From contig CAJAVU010000012.1 of assembly GCA_903945495.1 (NCBI GenBank), positions 1 through 61,204 on the forward strand: DNA of 61,204 nucleotides, in the 5' to 3' direction. This document shows positions 60,393-61,204 of this stretch, in pieces. Each line of letters begins with the position of its first letter. The first letter of the stretch is position 1. The notes under the pieces are model-generated. The model was not told the origin of the DNA. It ran no database searches and worked only from the letters and a program-made list of their open reading frames with translations. The stretch is from an uncultured Flavobacteriales bacterium (GTDB taxonomy: Bacteria; Bacteroidota; Bacteroidia; Flavobacteriales_D; Crocinitomicaceae). A program made the translations under genes and the position numbers.

Positions 60393-61204
60393 TTGCTGCC
60401 TGTGAGTTGTTCGGGGTAAATAGACAGGTTTATTATCGTAGAATACAAACGGTTAAACGAAGGAAATCAAGAGCTGTACAAGTTATTGAACTCGTAGAAT
60501 CGGTTCGTTTGCAAATGCCCAAAATAGGCACAAGGAAGTTGTATTTTATTCTGGAGGATGAATTAAAACAATTAAATGTTGGACGAGATATGCTTTTTAG
60601 AATTTTAAAAGCCAATCAAATGTTGATACTTCCTAAACGCAGGTACCACATAACTACAAACTCTCATCATCGTTTTAGAAAACATAAAAACTTGATTGAG
60701 AATGTTGTACCAGAGAAGCCAGAACAAATTTGGGTATCAGATATTACCTATGTTGGTAACAGAGAAAACCCTATGTATTTAGCCTTAGTAACGGATGCTT
60801 ATTCTAAACAAATAATGGGGCATGATTTATCTATCTCATTGGATGTGTCAAGTTCTCTTAGAGCATTAAAAATGGCTGTAAAGAAGAGGCAATATAAAAA
60901 CAATATTCTCACACATCACTCAGACAGAGGACTCCAATATTGTAGTAATGAATATCAAAGATTACTAAAACACTCGAAACTAAATTGCAGTATGACAGAA
61001 ACTTATGATCCATATGCAAATGCGGTTGCTGAAAGAGTAAATGGCATATTAAAAGGAGAATTTATTGGCTACAAAAACAACCATCCCATAAATATTATGA
61101 AAAAAATCGTTGATGAAAGCGTGGAAATTTACAATGAACGAAGACCACATTTTTCTTGTTTTTACAAGACGCCAAAGCAAATGCATCAACAAAAAGAAAT
61201 CAAA
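60323..61204 (+). CDS. IS3-family transposase OrfB (3' end cut by window)
   Basis: Catalytic half of the IS3 transposase, read in the -1 frame relative to orfA; this frame is open from 60323 to the window end (294 codons). HTH_21-like segment SLIAACELFGVNRQVYYRR precedes the RNase H-fold rve domain. The DDE residues are the Asp of WVSDITYVG, the Asp of THHSDRGLQY and the Glu of NAVAERVNGILKGEF. It has no good start of its own and is probably made only as an OrfAB fusion. The C-terminal YNERRPHFSCFYKTPKQMH is the usual IS3 ending, so only a few residues are missing. Confidence 0.88.
60335..60341 (+). other. Programmed -1 frameshift site A AAA AAC
   Basis: In the orfA frame the codons read CGA-AAA-AAC, so AAAAAAC is a canonical X XXY YYZ slippery heptamer. 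Slipping back one base continues into CTC-CTC-ACC of the orfB frame, 12 nt after that frame opens. Confidence 0.8.

Larger units (their letters stand above)
59918..61204 (+). mobile_element. IS3-family insertion sequence, right end outside the window
   Basis: orfA and orfB overlap in the IS3 arrangement with a -1 frameshift site and an intact DDE transposase. The likely left terminal repeat begins TGTCTAGTCCTGAAATAG at 59918, 40 nt before orfA; the exact edge cannot be confirmed because the right repeat and target duplication lie beyond the window. It inserted just after a terminator and breaks no visible gene. Confidence 0.85.

Overview
The window (61,204 bp, AT-rich, gene-dense on both strands) comes from a member of the Bacteroidota, most likely a Flavobacteriales bacterium (Crocinitomicaceae/Fluviicola-like is my best guess, not proven). 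The evidence is a full-length SprA translocon of the type IX secretion system (T9SS), two secreted proteins with C-terminal T9SS sorting domains, an ActA subunit of alternative complex III with the fused N-terminal haem domain seen in flavobacteria, a DUF4271 gene beside hemD, and repeated matches to the Bacteroidota promoter -7 element TAnnTTTG.

Layout. 1-10.5 kb: actA (the next act gene would start at the window edge), a SPOR-domain protein, a PP_4765-type flavoprotein, rnpA - S41 protease - O-antigen-ligase-like operon, a CPA2 antiporter and MgtE. 10.7-17.3 kb: an accessory-looking block on the minus strand with a 1451-residue beta-helix/Ig-repeat T9SS cargo, a cytosolic protein of unknown family whose stop overlaps the cargo start, and a membrane-spanning Kelch sensor with a cytoplasmic winged-helix-like domain. 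17.4-27.5 kb: hydroxyacid dehydrogenase, a cluster of palindromic repeats, a methyltransferase/TPR/RidA operon, a heptanucleotide tandem repeat, a lipoprotein plus two DUF4836-like proteins, PhoH, a TIGR01777 epimerase and a GNAT enzyme. 27.5-37.7 kb: the minus-strand operon maeB-ruvA-sprA-GNAT. 37.8-43.2 kb: a thioredoxin-like T9SS cargo, a zinc-site-poor sirtuin, hemD, a frameshifted DUF4271 gene and glutaryl-CoA dehydrogenase. 43.2-59.9 kb: a TPR histidine kinase/NarL regulator pair, an Lrp regulator divergent from a methionine-gamma-lyase-like enzyme, recJ, an AIM24 protein, a PIF1-like helicase, hemW, an S9 peptidase, VanZ and an aldehyde dehydrogenase. 59.9 kb-end: an IS3-family element with an intact -1 frameshift site, cut by the window edge.

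Functional links. SprA is the outer-membrane exit channel for the two T9SS cargos. A 2-aminomuconate-deaminase-like RidA protein, a 2-aminomuconate-semialdehyde-dehydrogenase-like ALDH and glutaryl-CoA dehydrogenase would fit tryptophan (kynurenine) catabolism. RuvA, RecJ and the PIF1-like helicase serve DNA repair; HemD and HemW serve haem metabolism, which supplies ActA.

The most notable sequence-level observation is that five genes have a -7 element ending only 4-5 nt before the start codon (four of them exactly 4 nt), which predicts leaderless mRNAs. No tRNA, rRNA or CRISPR array was seen, and no gene-free stretch exceeds 300 bp.
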